Assembly: GCA_902802045.1 (NCBI GenBank)
Contig: CADCKQ010000008.1
Location: 1 to 64,000, forward strand
Direction: 5' to 3'
Length of the DNA stretch: 64,000 nucleotides
Source: Oscillospiraceae bacterium
GTDB lineage: Bacteria; Bacillota; Clostridia; Oscillospirales; Oscillospiraceae
The position numbers and the translations under genes are program-made. Each line of letters starts with the position of its first letter. The stretch's first letter is position 1. The notes under the pieces were generated by a model. It did not search any database. It was not told where the DNA came from and saw only the letters and a program-made list of their open reading frames with translations. Positions 19,711 to 27,362 of this stretch are shown piece by piece.

Positions 19711-20391
19711 ATGAAAAAGAAAATCCTCGCTATTGTTCTTGCAGCTGTACTGATCTTCGCACTTAGCGCATGCGGACTTTCCGCAAGCAGTTCCACCCAG
19801 ACCTCTTTCTCCACCAGCGTCACTGATTCTGAAGGCAACACCACGACCAATACCGTCACCAATGAGATTGGCGTTTCCGCAGGCCCTGACGGCATTCAGA
19901 CCAAGAATGAGACCACCACGGACAGTACCACGACCGGAGCTTCCGGCAGCATGGCTGATTTTTTCCCGCCGATCGATGAATGGTATGACCTCTATGCAGC
20001 AGGCGGCGAAGGCCAGAATGAGGATGGAGACAGCTTCTTCTTTGCCTACAACGATCCCGAGGATGTAAGCGAAGCGATTCTCCTGATCCGGTTTACGGAC
20101 GGAGATGTGATGGTGCGCAACGGGGAAGTGTTCTGGGACGAGGACAACGAATGCCTCGAGCTCTATGATGCGGATGTTGACAGCACGATTCCGTTTGTTT
20201 TTCTGGATACTGAGGAAGACGGTGTTTTCGCTGTCCGCTTCCTTGCAAATGACGTTGAAGTCTTCTTTGATATGGTTGATCAGGATACCATCATCAATGA
20301 CATTTATGATATTCTGGCATCCGCAACTCCGAATTCCGCCATTGAGGAAGAAGAGGTCGCGGAATTTGCAGAGGAAGAAGACGCTGCATAA
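19711..20391 (+). CDS. acidic secreted lipoprotein, unknown function
   Basis: A 226-residue protein with a lipoprotein signal peptide: positive start MKKK, hydrophobic core, lipobox LSAC with the lipidated cysteine at residue 21. The mature part begins with a Ser/Thr-rich linker (TTTNTVTN, TTTDSTTTGASGS) and continues as an acidic folded domain that resembles small Bacillota cell-surface lipoproteins of unknown function. It ends in a run of glutamates. No clear ribosome site is seen before the ATG. It lies between gap-tail copies A and B, so it may be cargo of an integrative element or a resident gene trapped by it. Confidence 0.7.
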   Translation: MKKKILAIVLAAVLIFALSACGLSASSSTQTSFSTSVTDSEGNTTTNTVTNEIGVSAGPDGIQTKNETTTDSTTTGASGSMADFFPPIDEWYDLYAAGGEGQNEDGDSFFFAYNDPEDVSEAILLIRFTDGDVMVRNGEVFWDEDNECLELYDADVDSTIPFVFLDTEEDGVFAVRFLANDVEVFFDMVDQDTIINDIYDILASATPNSAIEEEEVAEFAEEEDAA

Positions 20392-20495
20392 ACTGACGGC
20401 TTCCTGTCAGCCGTTTATGTTCAGACCGGACGCCTGATGATGGCGTGTGGAAGGGGGTTTTGTTTGGAACAGTGCCTCTTTTACACTTTTCGCAA

Positions 20496-20572
20496 GGTAC
20501 GACAATGAGTGGGGCTTCTCGAACAAGATGCTTGATATTTCCCGCCACATCGACAAGGTGAGAAAGGCGTAA
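20496..20572 (+). pseudogene. duplicated 3' end of gap, copy B (25 codons)
   Basis: Translation gives [19 protein letters not shown] followed by KVRKA and a stop, in the same register as the end of gap, but nothing of the rest of the enzyme precedes it. It is 77 bases like the parent segment 19482-19558, with mostly third-position changes. Such isolated gene ends are typical scars left when an element integrates at a gene 3' end and supplies a replacement end. Confidence 0.85.
20507..20532 (+). repeat. 26-base direct repeat, copy B
   Basis: Exact match to 19493-19518 and 23422-23447. Flanking it, GGAACAGTG occurs at 20466-20474 and 20658-20666, and CACTGTT/AACAGTG forms an inverted repeat at 20651-20666; these could be recombinase arm sites. 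Confidence 0.7.
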
Positions 20573-20754
20573 GTTAACGACCTTTTAACGCGACTTTTCA
20601 AACAGTTTCAATTGAATCCGTGAACTTTTTCTGCAATTGTAGGAACTGTTCACTGTTGGAACAGTGTTTCGCTGTTGGGGAAACCGTTTGAAAACAAAAA
20701 ATCGTTGTTACACCTCTTTCTGTTTTGAGTTTTCAGAGCAGAAAGAGGTTTTTT

Positions 20755-20946
20755 ATGCAATTGGGGACGTTGGTAAAAGAGTTCCTGTTAGAATACCAGA
20801 TCCGTGAATACACACCGCAAATCGTAGAAAACTACAGGAAACAACTGCGCCATTTTACAGAATTCATGAGCGCGCAGTTCTTAGTACAAACACTTGAAGA
20901 AGTGCAGCCATCCTATGTGAAAGCCTTCATCAAACACTATCAACTG
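20755..20946 (+). pseudogene. tyrosine recombinase remnant, N-terminal core-binding domain only
   Basis: After AAAGAGG and a 9-base gap, ATG starts a clear SAM-like DNA-binding domain: MQLGTLVKEFLLEYQIREYT, then VENYRKQLRHFTEFM and a helix ending VKAFIKHYQ. Intact integrases of this type have about 290 residues with R, H-x-x-R and Y catalytic motifs; here homology stops after ~64 residues and the frame runs into unrelated sequence. It lies 180 bases after gap-tail copy B, in the place an integrase gene would occupy beside its attachment site. Broken and surely inactive as a recombinase. Confidence 0.75.
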
Positions 20947-21435
20947 CGGCAACGGTGTGATCTTCGTCGGTGTGTTACAAAAGGTACCGCAAAACAATGT
21001 AGGGCTTTACTTTCTGATGATCGCGCTTGCCCCGGCCTATCCGCACTTCTCTGAACAGATCAACGTTATTTGTCGGCATCTTCATTCTCTTTTCCCTTAA
21101 ATGCATCTCATACTAACTGTCCTGAATCGTCAGACGTATCAATTAAGTCTCCCTTTAGTGTATTTCACCATCATGATTTATTATTTTAGTCGTTTTTCCT
21201 TCCTATTCAACAGATTGAAGCCATAAGCGTGTCTAAATCAATAGAATCTTTGCCTTTAAACTTCAAGGACAAATTCACCAGCATTTGACCTTTTCCATCC
21301 ATGATTGTCCCACTTTCTTCCCTAATACGGAAATTCAAAACATCAGTAAAAATAAAGAAACTAAGAGAGATCAATAGCCTGGAAGATAAGGCGTTTCTTA
21401 CTTCTATTGTAACAGACAATCTAGGAAAGTAAGAA
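20947..21435 (+). other. junk-like stretch with one out-of-frame coding scrap
   Basis: From 20948 to a stop at 21098-21100 a frame different from the integrase remnant reads like protein (GVIFVGVLQKVPQNN, then LYFLMIALAPAYP). It is weakly reminiscent of a PTS EIIA or antiterminator C-terminal domain, but this is a guess. The remainder up to the promoter at 21436 is AT-rich and carries only an unrecognised minus-strand frame (21207-21479). It looks like fused, decayed element debris. Confidence 0.35.
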
Positions 21436-21464
21436 TTGTGTTTTCCCTTGCACAGTGATACAAT
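21436..21464 (+). promoter_or_regulatory. promoter for the structured leader and acyltransferase gene
   Basis: TTGTGT (21436-21441) and TACAAT (21459-21464) are 17 bases apart. Transcription would start near 21471, about 230 bases ahead of the acyltransferase start, leaving room for the leader structures listed next. Confidence 0.5.
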
Positions 21465-21490
21465 GTATCCGCCACACATATTTCATAATG

Positions 21491-21594
21491 ACATTTTATG
21501 TCGAGCCCAAAGACGGCGTTTTACTTCGGTAAAAACGCGGTCTCCACCTTGGCAGTCTTTGGGCTTGTCATGTGAAATTTGTGTGGCAACAAAT
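21491..21594 (+). ncRNA. structured 5' leader (nested hairpins), unassigned
   Basis: AGCCCAAAGAC (21504-21514) pairs perfectly with GTCTTTGGGCT (21555-21565), and pairing continues outward with a few mismatches. Inside it GCGTTTTAC (21516-21524) and GTAAAAACGC (21529-21538) form a stem closed by a UUCG tetraloop. A third small hairpin ATTTGT/ACAAAT (21577-21594) follows. The whole lies between a promoter and a leader peptide with terminator, so it is probably a regulatory leader RNA. I cannot name the family. Confidence 0.5.
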
Positions 21595-21602
21595 GGAGGA
21601 CT

Positions 21603-21662
21603 ATGCGTTTTTCGGTGTGTGGTCTCTTCGGGGTCACACACTTTTTTTATGTCTTCCAATAA
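21603..21662 (+). CDS. predicted leader peptide, 19 aa
   Basis: GGAGG at 21595-21599 is followed after 3 bases by ATG and a 19-codon frame reading MRFSVCGLFGVTHFFYVFQ. Its codons run straight through the terminator hairpin at 21615-21648, the layout of ribosome-mediated attenuators: translation of the peptide would melt the hairpin. The spacing from GGAGG is short but acceptable. Peptide sequence itself is not recognised. Confidence 0.45.
   Translation: MRFSVCGLFGVTHFFYVFQ
21615..21648 (+). terminator. leader terminator / attenuator
   Basis: GTGTGTGG (21615-21622) pairs with TCACACAC (21634-21641), the inner stem continues as CTC/GGG around a UUCG loop with one bulged T, and seven T follow. 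It lies 50 bases before the acyltransferase start, so without read-through or antitermination the downstream gene would be off. Confidence 0.7.
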
Positions 21663-21697
21663 TACATGATGCCAAAGTTGAGGGGTAGACAAGAAAA

Positions 21698-22699
21698 ATG
21701 GGGGAAAGAGAAAGCACCCGGTTGAGTCATCTTGATTTCTACAAAGGAATATGTATCCTTTTTATTATTATTACGCATTCTGGATGGTCTGATCAGCAAC
21801 GATTAGTTTATTTATTCCCTTTCTGGATTGACATGGCGGTCCCAGTATTCATGGTTATCACAGGATATGTTTCAGCTATGTCATTCCGAAAACGTCAAAT
21901 AGATTTTTTACACGCGTACCATCCTAAAGAAATTCTTATAAAATGGCTACGTTTCATTATTCCATTTACGCCTGTTTTTGTTTGTGAGGTTTTCGTTAAT
22001 TATATTGTGCGAAATAAAAACTATAGCTTGATTACTCTGCTGAAAGATTATATTACAGGAGGCTACGGGCCGGGGTCGTATTATTTTCCGGTAATGCTTC
22101 AGATTGTTATATTATTGCCTTTGATTTGGAATACTGTAAAAAAATATGAAATCAAAGGGTTGCTGTTGTGCTTTGCATTTAATATTATGTTTGAAGCAGT
22201 AAAAAAAGCAATAAATCTTATTCCCGAACTTTATCGTTTGTGTTCGTTACGGTATGTTTTTGTAGTAGCGTATGGTTGCTATCTTTACGAAACAAAAGAC
22301 AAGAAACAAAAAACCGCTGCATCAATCATTGTAGGCATCTGTGGAATACTATATATTGTAGCTTGTAACTACCTTTCGTATCAGCCGATTATTACTGATC
22401 AATGGAAAACAACATCTGTTTTTGCAGTCCTATTTATTGTTCCGATTATGATGCTTTTGATGAAGCAAAACGAATTGAATTGTAGAGGTATAGAGCTTTT
22501 AGGGAAAGCATCATTCAATATTTTCCTAACGCAGATGGTGTTTTACACATTTGGAGCATGGGTAGTTTATAAACTGACAGATATGTTTATTTTTCGAATA
22601 CTGATCAATTTGGGGATTTGCTGTGGAATTGGGGTGCTGTTCTATAAAATTGAGAACCCGATTACACAGAGAATAATCCGATCTGTAAAGGCAAATTAA
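21698..22699 (+). CDS. acyltransferase family 3 membrane protein (O-acetyltransferase type)
   Basis: A 333-residue protein of about ten spans. The start RLSHLDFYKGICILFIIITHSG contains the family's conserved H in the first span, and VPVFMVITGYVSAMSFRKR matches the second conserved block. These enzymes move acetyl or succinyl groups onto sugars or polymers at the membrane. The gene is clearly more AT-rich than its neighbours (many AAA, ATT, TTT codons), supporting acquisition by transfer. It is preceded by a structured leader and followed by an inverted recombinase fragment. Confidence 0.85.
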   Translation: MGERESTRLSHLDFYKGICILFIIITHSGWSDQQRLVYLFPFWIDMAVPVFMVITGYVSAMSFRKRQIDFLHAYHPKEILIKWLRFIIPFTPVFVCEVFVNYIVRNKNYSLITLLKDYITGGYGPGSYYFPVMLQIVILLPLIWNTVKKYEIKGLLLCFAFNIMFEAVKKAINLIPELYRLCSLRYVFVVAYGCYLYETKDKKQKTAASIIVGICGILYIVACNYLSYQPIITDQWKTTSVFAVLFIVPIMMLLMKQNELNCRGIELLGKASFNIFLTQMVFYTFGAWVVYKLTDMFIFRILINLGICCGIGVLFYKIENPITQRIIRSVKAN

Positions 22700-22722
22700 C
22701 AGAGACCATTTCGCCCATGTTT

Positions 22723-22884
22723 TTATAGCAATTCTGCATTTCCTTCAGTGGATTTTTCTATCCGTTGCGGCTCGATTCTTATATACTGCTTTGTCACCGC
22801 TGCAGAGCTGTGCTGTAAGAGCCGCTGTACAAGTGCGATGTTATAGCCGTTGTTTCGGTAGATTTCTGTTGCATACCATTTTCT
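22723..22884 (-). pseudogene. tyrosine recombinase remnant, C-terminal catalytic end, minus strand
   Basis: Read on the minus strand, KWYATEIYRNNGYNIALVQR then LLQHSSAAVTKQYIRI and a stop at 22723-22725 match the end of XerC/D-like integrases: the LLxHSS...T..Y block holds the last catalytic His/Trp position and the nucleophilic tyrosine. Nothing upstream belongs to an integrase; a stop lies just before, and an out-of-frame ATG with AAAGG (MKINVNKKM) begins there instead, so two gene pieces are fused. Opposite in direction to the N-terminal remnant at 20755. Confidence 0.75.
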
Positions 22885-23421
22885 TGTTCACATTGATCTT
22901 CATTGTTTTTCCTTTCTGTGGTCTTTGCCGATACAGCGTCGGTCGCTACCCTTATTTTTTTGAGGTTTTGTTCTTCCTTCTTTGCGATTTAACTATAGCA
23001 TGGTGAAACAAAAAAGATGTACTATAAATGCGACATGAATGGAAATGAAAAAAAGAAAAACCCTGATAAATCAATGGGTTTCAAAAGGGGATTATAGTCT
23101 AATTAACCGTCTAAATCAAAAGAAGTATAAAAGTGATTCCGTTCTTCTTGAAGAGATGTTTGTGAGTTGATGATTTGCTATCAGAAGATGTAAAATGATG
23201 CTTGAAGGTTAACATTCAAATAGTTATAAAAAATGAAAAAATGATTAGAATTGACAAGAAATCAATTCGTGATATGCTGTTATTGTATTATTTGTTTCTT
23301 GGCCTATAGGAGAAACGATAATCAAAAATAGCTCTGAATGATTCAAAAGAAGAGAAAAAGCCTTATAGATCAGACGATAATTTGCCCTTGCGCGATAGAA
23401 GCAGCGCTTCTTTCGCGCTAA
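22885..23421. other. AT-rich non-coding stretch with an orphan promoter
   Basis: No protein of recognisable type is seen on either strand. On the minus strand 22885-23030 looks like an upstream region with a ribosome site feeding the short frame fused to the recombinase remnant. AAACCC/GGGTTT at about 23060-23083 can form a weak hairpin. On the plus strand TTGACA (23251-23256) and TATGCT (23273-23278), 16 bases apart, and AGGAG at 23309-23313 suggest the start of a gene whose body is gone. Confidence 0.4.
23251..23278 (+). promoter_or_regulatory. candidate promoter without a gene
   Basis: TTGACA, 16-base spacer, TATGCT. No open frame of any length follows before gap-tail copy C, so this may be a relic. 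Confidence 0.35.
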
Positions 23422-23487
23422 GAGTGGGGCTTCTCGAACAAGATGCTTGATCACATATGTCACATCGGCTGCGTACGCAACGCCGGA
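23422..23487 (+). pseudogene. decayed 3' end of gap, copy C
   Basis: The first 26 bases equal copies A and B; the following ~40 bases still match the gap end at roughly 28 of 40 positions (blocks GTCACATCG and GCGT-CGCAA) but the stop codon is lost and coding sense is degraded. As the most decayed and most distal copy it may be the original chromosomal gap end, displaced by insertion of everything between 19559 and 23421. Confidence 0.7.
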
Positions 23488-23516
23488 TCGTATATCATAA
23501 TTATACAGATTAATTC

Positions 23517-23555
23517 AAAGGTAAACCGATTTAAGGCGGTTTGCCTTTGTTTTTT
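23517..23555 (+). terminator. strong intrinsic terminator downstream of gap-tail copy C
   Basis: AAAGGTAAACCG and CGGTTTGCCTTT form a 12-base stem (one G-T pair) with an 8-base loop and a T run. It may be the original gap terminator, left behind with copy C. Confidence 0.85.
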
Positions 23556-23665
23556 CAGGTTCTGATGGTCATTTCTGTACACGGTATGACAAATCTTGTA
23601 TTTTATTGCCCGATGAGATATAATTAATCGTTTTATGAACAAAAACTGATAAGGAATTTATGATC

Positions 23666-25030
23666 ATGTATGATGTAATAATAATCGGCGCAGGGCCGGG
23701 AGGCATATTCTCTGCTTATGAGCTTTCAAAGAATTCGGATCTGAAGATCGCCGTGTTTGAACTCGGAAGACCTCTGGAGCAGCGAAAATGCCCTATAGAC
23801 GGAAAAAAGATCAAATCCTGCATCAAGTGTCCTGTCTGCTCAATAATGTCGGGCTTCGGCGGTGCCGGCGCTTTTTCGGACGGAAAATACAATATAACTA
23901 ACCAGTTTGGCGGTACGCTCTATGAGCATATCGGCCAGGACAGGGCAATCGAGCTGATGAAGTATGTGGATGAGATAAACTGCAGATACGGCGGTTCGGT
24001 TACAAAGCTCTATTCCACTGCCAATTCGGATATAAAGCGCAAATGTCTCCAGAACGGGCTTCACCTTCTGGATGCCCAGGTCAGACATCTCGGAACTGAT
24101 ATAAATTATGAGGTTCTGGGGAACATATACGCCGAACTGAGCAAAAAGGTCGAATTTAAATTCAACACTGAGGTCAGGAGCATCTCCGTCAACGATGACG
24201 GCAGCTTCAATATTATTACGCAGAATGATTCCTTCAGCTGCAGAAAATGCATTGTATCCGTCGGCAGGAGCGGGAGCAAGTGGCTGGAGAGCGTCTGCGA
24301 TGATCTCGGAATAGAAACGCTTTCAAACAGAGTGGATATAGGAGTCAGGGTCGAACTGCCTTATGAGATATTCAGGCCTATGACCGACGAACTCTACGAA
24401 TCCAAAATAGTCTACCGTACGGAAAAGTTTGAGGACAATGTGCGGACCTTCTGCATGAATCCGAAAGGCGTTGTCGTAAACGAAAACACAAACGGCATAG
24501 TTACAGTCAACGGGCACAGCTACGAGAACGAGAAGATGCACACGGACAATACGAACTTTGCCCTTCTTGTTTCAAAGCATTTTTCGATGCCCTTCAAGGA
24601 TTCAAACGGCTACGGTGAGAGCATTGCAAGACTTTCAAACATGCTCGGGGGCGGAGTCATCATCCAGCGTTTCGGGGATCTTGTCAGAGGAAGAAGGTCA
24701 ACTGTCAAGCGCATCGAGGAGTCTTATGTAAGACCGACGCTGGCAGCAACGCCCGGAGACCTCTCACTCGTCATTCCGAAGAGAATACTCGACGGAATAA
24801 TAGAGATGATCTATGCCCTCGACAAGATCTGCCCGGGAACTGCAAACGACGATACGCTTCTCTACGGAGTGGAGGTCAAGTTCTATAATATGGAGGTCTG
24901 TCTCGATGACAATCTCGAGACAACCATTAAAGGCCTGTATGTCATCGGCGACGGAAGCGGAGTGACCCACTCTTTGAGCCACGCCAGCGCCAGCGGGGTA
25001 CATGTGGCACACATGATCTTAAATGGCTGA
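23666..25030 (+). CDS. FAD-dependent oxidoreductase, COG2509-like
   Basis: About 454 residues. The N-terminus has a dinucleotide-binding fold (VIIIGAGPGGIFSAYEL), then a Cys cluster CPIDGKKIKSCIKCPVCSIM followed by SGFGGAGAFSDGKYN, and the C-terminus ends GLYVIGDGSGVTHSLSHASASG. This arrangement is typical of the uncharacterised FAD dehydrogenase family COG2509, in which four cysteines may bind metal or a cluster. ATG 23666 is preferred over 23660 because AAGGAA lies 9 bases upstream. It overlaps the flippase gene by 8 bases. Confidence 0.85.
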   Translation: MYDVIIIGAGPGGIFSAYELSKNSDLKIAVFELGRPLEQRKCPIDGKKIKSCIKCPVCSIMSGFGGAGAFSDGKYNITNQFGGTLYEHIGQDRAIELMKYVDEINCRYGGSVTKLYSTANSDIKRKCLQNGLHLLDAQVRHLGTDINYEVLGNIYAELSKKVEFKFNTEVRSISVNDDGSFNIITQNDSFSCRKCIVSVGRSGSKWLESVCDDLGIETLSNRVDIGVRVELPYEIFRPMTDELYESKIVYRTEKFEDNVRTFCMNPKGVVVNENTNGIVTVNGHSYENEKMHTDNTNFALLVSKHFSMPFKDSNGYGESIARLSNMLGGGVIIQRFGDLVRGRRSTVKRIEESYVRPTLAATPGDLSLVIPKRILDGIIEMIYALDKICPGTANDDTLLYGVEVKFYNMEVCLDDNLETTIKGLYVIGDGSGVTHSLSHASASGVHVAHMILNG

Positions 25031-26672
25031 TAACAGAAAGAGACAGGGATACATACACGGCGCTCTGATACTCACTCTCGGCGTCATCATAATGAAGATA
25101 CTCGGCGCGGTATATAAAATACCGCTCGGCAACATTTTGGGCGACGAAGGCTATTCCATGTTTATGAGCGCCTACAATGTCTACAATATCTTCTTTACGC
25201 TTGCGACAGCGGGGCTCCCGGTGGCAATCTCTAGACTTGTTGCCGAGGCTGACGCAAACGGCAGGGTGAAGCAGGAAGAGAAGACCTTCAGAGTGGCGCT
25301 TGCGACTTTTGCGGTCATCGGTATTGTCTTTGCCAATCTGATGTATTTTTGTTCAGACTGGTTTGCAGGCACATATCTCGAAAACCCGGATGCTGCCCTT
25401 TCGGTCAGGGCAATGGCGCCCGCGATACTTCTGGTCTGTCTGGTTTCAGCCTACAGAGGTTATTTCCAGGGAAACGGCAATATGATCCCGACTACGGTCG
25501 ACGAGGTGCTGGAGGTTCTCTTCAAGGCAGTCTCGGGGCTCATAATCGCGTCTGTTATACTCAGGTCAGGCAAAGGCCTTCCCGAAGGCTCGGCCGGTGC
25601 CATAACAGGCGTTTCGATCGGATCGGTCGTGTCGCTGGCATACATGATCCTTTACCGCCACACGCACAGAGCAAGCCTCGAGGCACCCTATTCTGCAGGT
25701 CTCAGAGCGGAGGATGACTCTCCTGACGACGACTATACGGCGGACAGAGCTTCAAAGATAGTAAAAGATATCTTCTCGATCGGAATTCCGATCGCTTTTG
25801 GGGCCTGCATAATGGCTATCCTAAATTCCGTGGACTCAAAACTCTGCATGAACAGACTCCAGTCTGCCGCAGGTTTTTCATACAAGGACGCAAAGATCCT
25901 CTACGGAGTCTACGGCAAAGCCCAGACATTCTTCAATCTGCCCGCTGCGCTGGTGACGCCTCTTACAATTTCAATAGTTCCCGCCATCTCCGGCGCCATC
26001 GCAAAAGGAAACGGAAAAGAGGCAGCACATATCTCCGAGAACTCCATCAAGCTTGCGGCGGTATTTGCAATGCCTATGGGCGCCGGGCTTGCAGTAATGT
26101 CAGGCCCGATAATGAACGTTTTCTATAAAGGCAGTCATGAAGCAGGCCCTGCTCTGCTTGCCATGATGGGTCTTGCGTCGTTTTTTGTCTGCATACTTCT
26201 GATGGAAAACGCTGTTTTACAGGCCTCGGGGTTTGAGAAATACACGATGGCGACTATGATCTCCGGTTCGCTTGTGAAGATCGCTGTGAACTGGTTTCTG
26301 GTCGCTCAGCCTGGAATCAACATCTACGGGGCGCCTGTCGGCACCCTGTGCGGATATATCGCCATGTGCGCGGTCAACTATTATTTCATGTCAAAACATC
26401 TTGAAAGGGCCCCCAGCCTGAAAGTGATCTTAGTGAGACCGCTTCTCGCCACAGCTGCGATGGCGGCCACCGCTTGGGGAGCATACAGAATTCTCGGCAT
26501 CGCTCTCGGGCTCAACAATTCCGTCAGAATGCTGATATGCATGAGCGGCGGAATATTGGCTGCAATATGCATTTACTTCTTCCTGACGCTCAGACTCGGA
26601 AATATTACAAAGGAAGATATCACCCAGATCCCGAAAGGCGAAAAAGTTGCAAAATTGTTACATTTGGAATGA
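25023..26672 (+). CDS. MOP-superfamily flippase, SpoVB/YtgP-like polysaccharide transporter
   Basis: A 549-residue protein with about 14 spans. The motif GDEGYSMFMSAYNVYNIFFTLATAGLP near residues 38-65 and the VTPLTISIVPAISGAIAKGN block near 320 are characteristic of SpoVB/YtgP/MurJ-like exporters in Bacillota. Members flip lipid II or other undecaprenyl-linked oligosaccharides outward for wall or spore cortex synthesis. It overlaps the upstream FAD gene, so both are probably one transcript; the pairing has no obvious biochemical logic. Confidence 0.88.
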   Translation: MADNRKRQGYIHGALILTLGVIIMKILGAVYKIPLGNILGDEGYSMFMSAYNVYNIFFTLATAGLPVAISRLVAEADANGRVKQEEKTFRVALATFAVIGIVFANLMYFCSDWFAGTYLENPDAALSVRAMAPAILLVCLVSAYRGYFQGNGNMIPTTVDEVLEVLFKAVSGLIIASVILRSGKGLPEGSAGAITGVSIGSVVSLAYMILYRHTHRASLEAPYSAGLRAEDDSPDDDYTADRASKIVKDIFSIGIPIAFGACIMAILNSVDSKLCMNRLQSAAGFSYKDAKILYGVYGKAQTFFNLPAALVTPLTISIVPAISGAIAKGNGKEAAHISENSIKLAAVFAMPMGAGLAVMSGPIMNVFYKGSHEAGPALLAMMGLASFFVCILLMENAVLQASGFEKYTMATMISGSLVKIAVNWFLVAQPGINIYGAPVGTLCGYIAMCAVNYYFMSKHLERAPSLKVILVRPLLATAAMAATAWGAYRILGIALGLNNSVRMLICMSGGILAAICIYFFLTLRLGNITKEDITQIPKGEKVAKLLHLE

Positions 26673-26720
26673 TTAACCCTTCAAAACACTGGCAGAATGT
26701 AGTGAAATGGCAAAAAACAC

Positions 26721-26749
26721 TTGAAAGAGCGCGGTTATTATGGTAAATT
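26721..26749 (+). promoter_or_regulatory. promoter for the HU gene
   Basis: TTGAAA and TAAATT are 17 bases apart, with a TGG extended -10 element. The AAAGGAG ribosome site lies 8 bases before the ATG at 26831. Confidence 0.5.
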
Positions 26750-26830
26750 ACCCGCAGTAAGCGTAATTCGCTTAATGATCATTTATGCGGTAACGCAAAA
26801 GAGCCGCGTAGTTTTCAAAGGAGAAACATT

Positions 26831-27106
26831 ATGAACAAAGCAGAATTGGTAGCAGAAGTTGCAAAACTCGCTGACCTGAACAAAAAGCAGGCAGATGCAG
26901 CCGTCGCAGCAGTAATCGACGCAGTTACCTATGCCCTCAAGAAGGGTGAGAAGGTTCAGCTCGTCGGATTCGGCAGCTTCGAGGCAAAAGAGCGCGCAGC
27001 CCGCATGGGTCGCAACCCCAAGACCAAAGAAGAGATCAAGATCCCTGCAACAAAAGTTGCAACCTTCAAAGCCGGCAAAGCTCTTAAGGACGCAGTTGCT
27101 GACTGA
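26831..27106 (+). CDS. hup: HU family DNA-binding protein
   Basis: A 91-residue nucleoid protein with the full HU pattern: MNKAELVAEVAKLADL, GEKVQLVGFGSFE, ERAARMGRNPKTKEEIKIPA and the final KAGKALKDAV. The intercalating proline and the arginine-rich arm are intact. HU dimers bend and compact DNA and help recombination. It is a single-gene unit with its own promoter and terminator and highly biased codons. Confidence 0.97.
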   Translation: MNKAELVAEVAKLADLNKKQADAAVAAVIDAVTYALKKGEKVQLVGFGSFEAKERAARMGRNPKTKEEIKIPATKVATFKAGKALKDAVAD

Positions 27107-27118
27107 TTAAACCTGAAA

Positions 27119-27153
27119 TGAAAAAGCATCCGGAAGATCGGGTGCTTTTTTCA
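27119..27153 (+). terminator. hup terminator
   Basis: AAAAAGCATCCG and CGGGTGCTTTTTT form a long stem (one G-T pair), followed by T. Only 8 bases separate it from the next -35 box. Confidence 0.88.
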
Positions 27154-27161
27154 TTTTCTGC

Positions 27162-27190
27162 TTGACAGGCATATTGTTTTCTGATATATT
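27162..27190 (+). promoter_or_regulatory. promoter of infC-rpmI-rplT
   Basis: TTGACA (27162-27167) and TATATT (27185-27190) are 17 bases apart, near consensus. Transcription would begin about 165 bases before infC. Confidence 0.8.
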
Positions 27191-27195
27191 TGCGG

Positions 27196-27345
27196 ATGCA
27201 AAAACAAAGAAGGCTCTGCCTCACCCTCAGAACTGTCGAAAGGGTCAATAAAAAACCTTGTAAATCAGGGTGTTTTGTTGTGCGGGCGCTTTGCGTCCGT
27301 TTTGTTTTTTAAGCTGAAGAAGTATATAAACGCAAGGAAATGTAC
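27196..27345 (+). promoter_or_regulatory. infC operon leader with attenuator (L20-leader-like)
   Basis: The leader contains CACCCT at 27222-27227, which can pair with AGGGT at 27241-27245 or with AGGGTG at 27267-27272, two mutually exclusive choices. Then CGGGCGC (27283-27289) and GCGTCCG (27293-27299) form a 7-base stem with TTT loop and a T-rich tail to 27310, an intrinsic terminator ahead of the gene. In B. subtilis this operon is shut by ribosomal protein L20 binding its leader; the same logic is likely here, though the specific L20 pseudoknot was not verified. Confidence 0.7.
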
Positions 27346-27362
27346 AAAGGAGTTGTTGCAAC

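Noticed and set aside
21207..21479. 90-codon minus-strand frame in the element debris
   Set aside because: Unrecognised sequence, no clear ribosome site, overlaps the promoter of the leader RNA; could be a gene tail but I cannot support it.
21436..21692. Two overlapping frames (77 and 69 codons) across the leader
   Set aside because: They cover the hairpin structures and terminator, so RNA structure explains the conservation better than protein.
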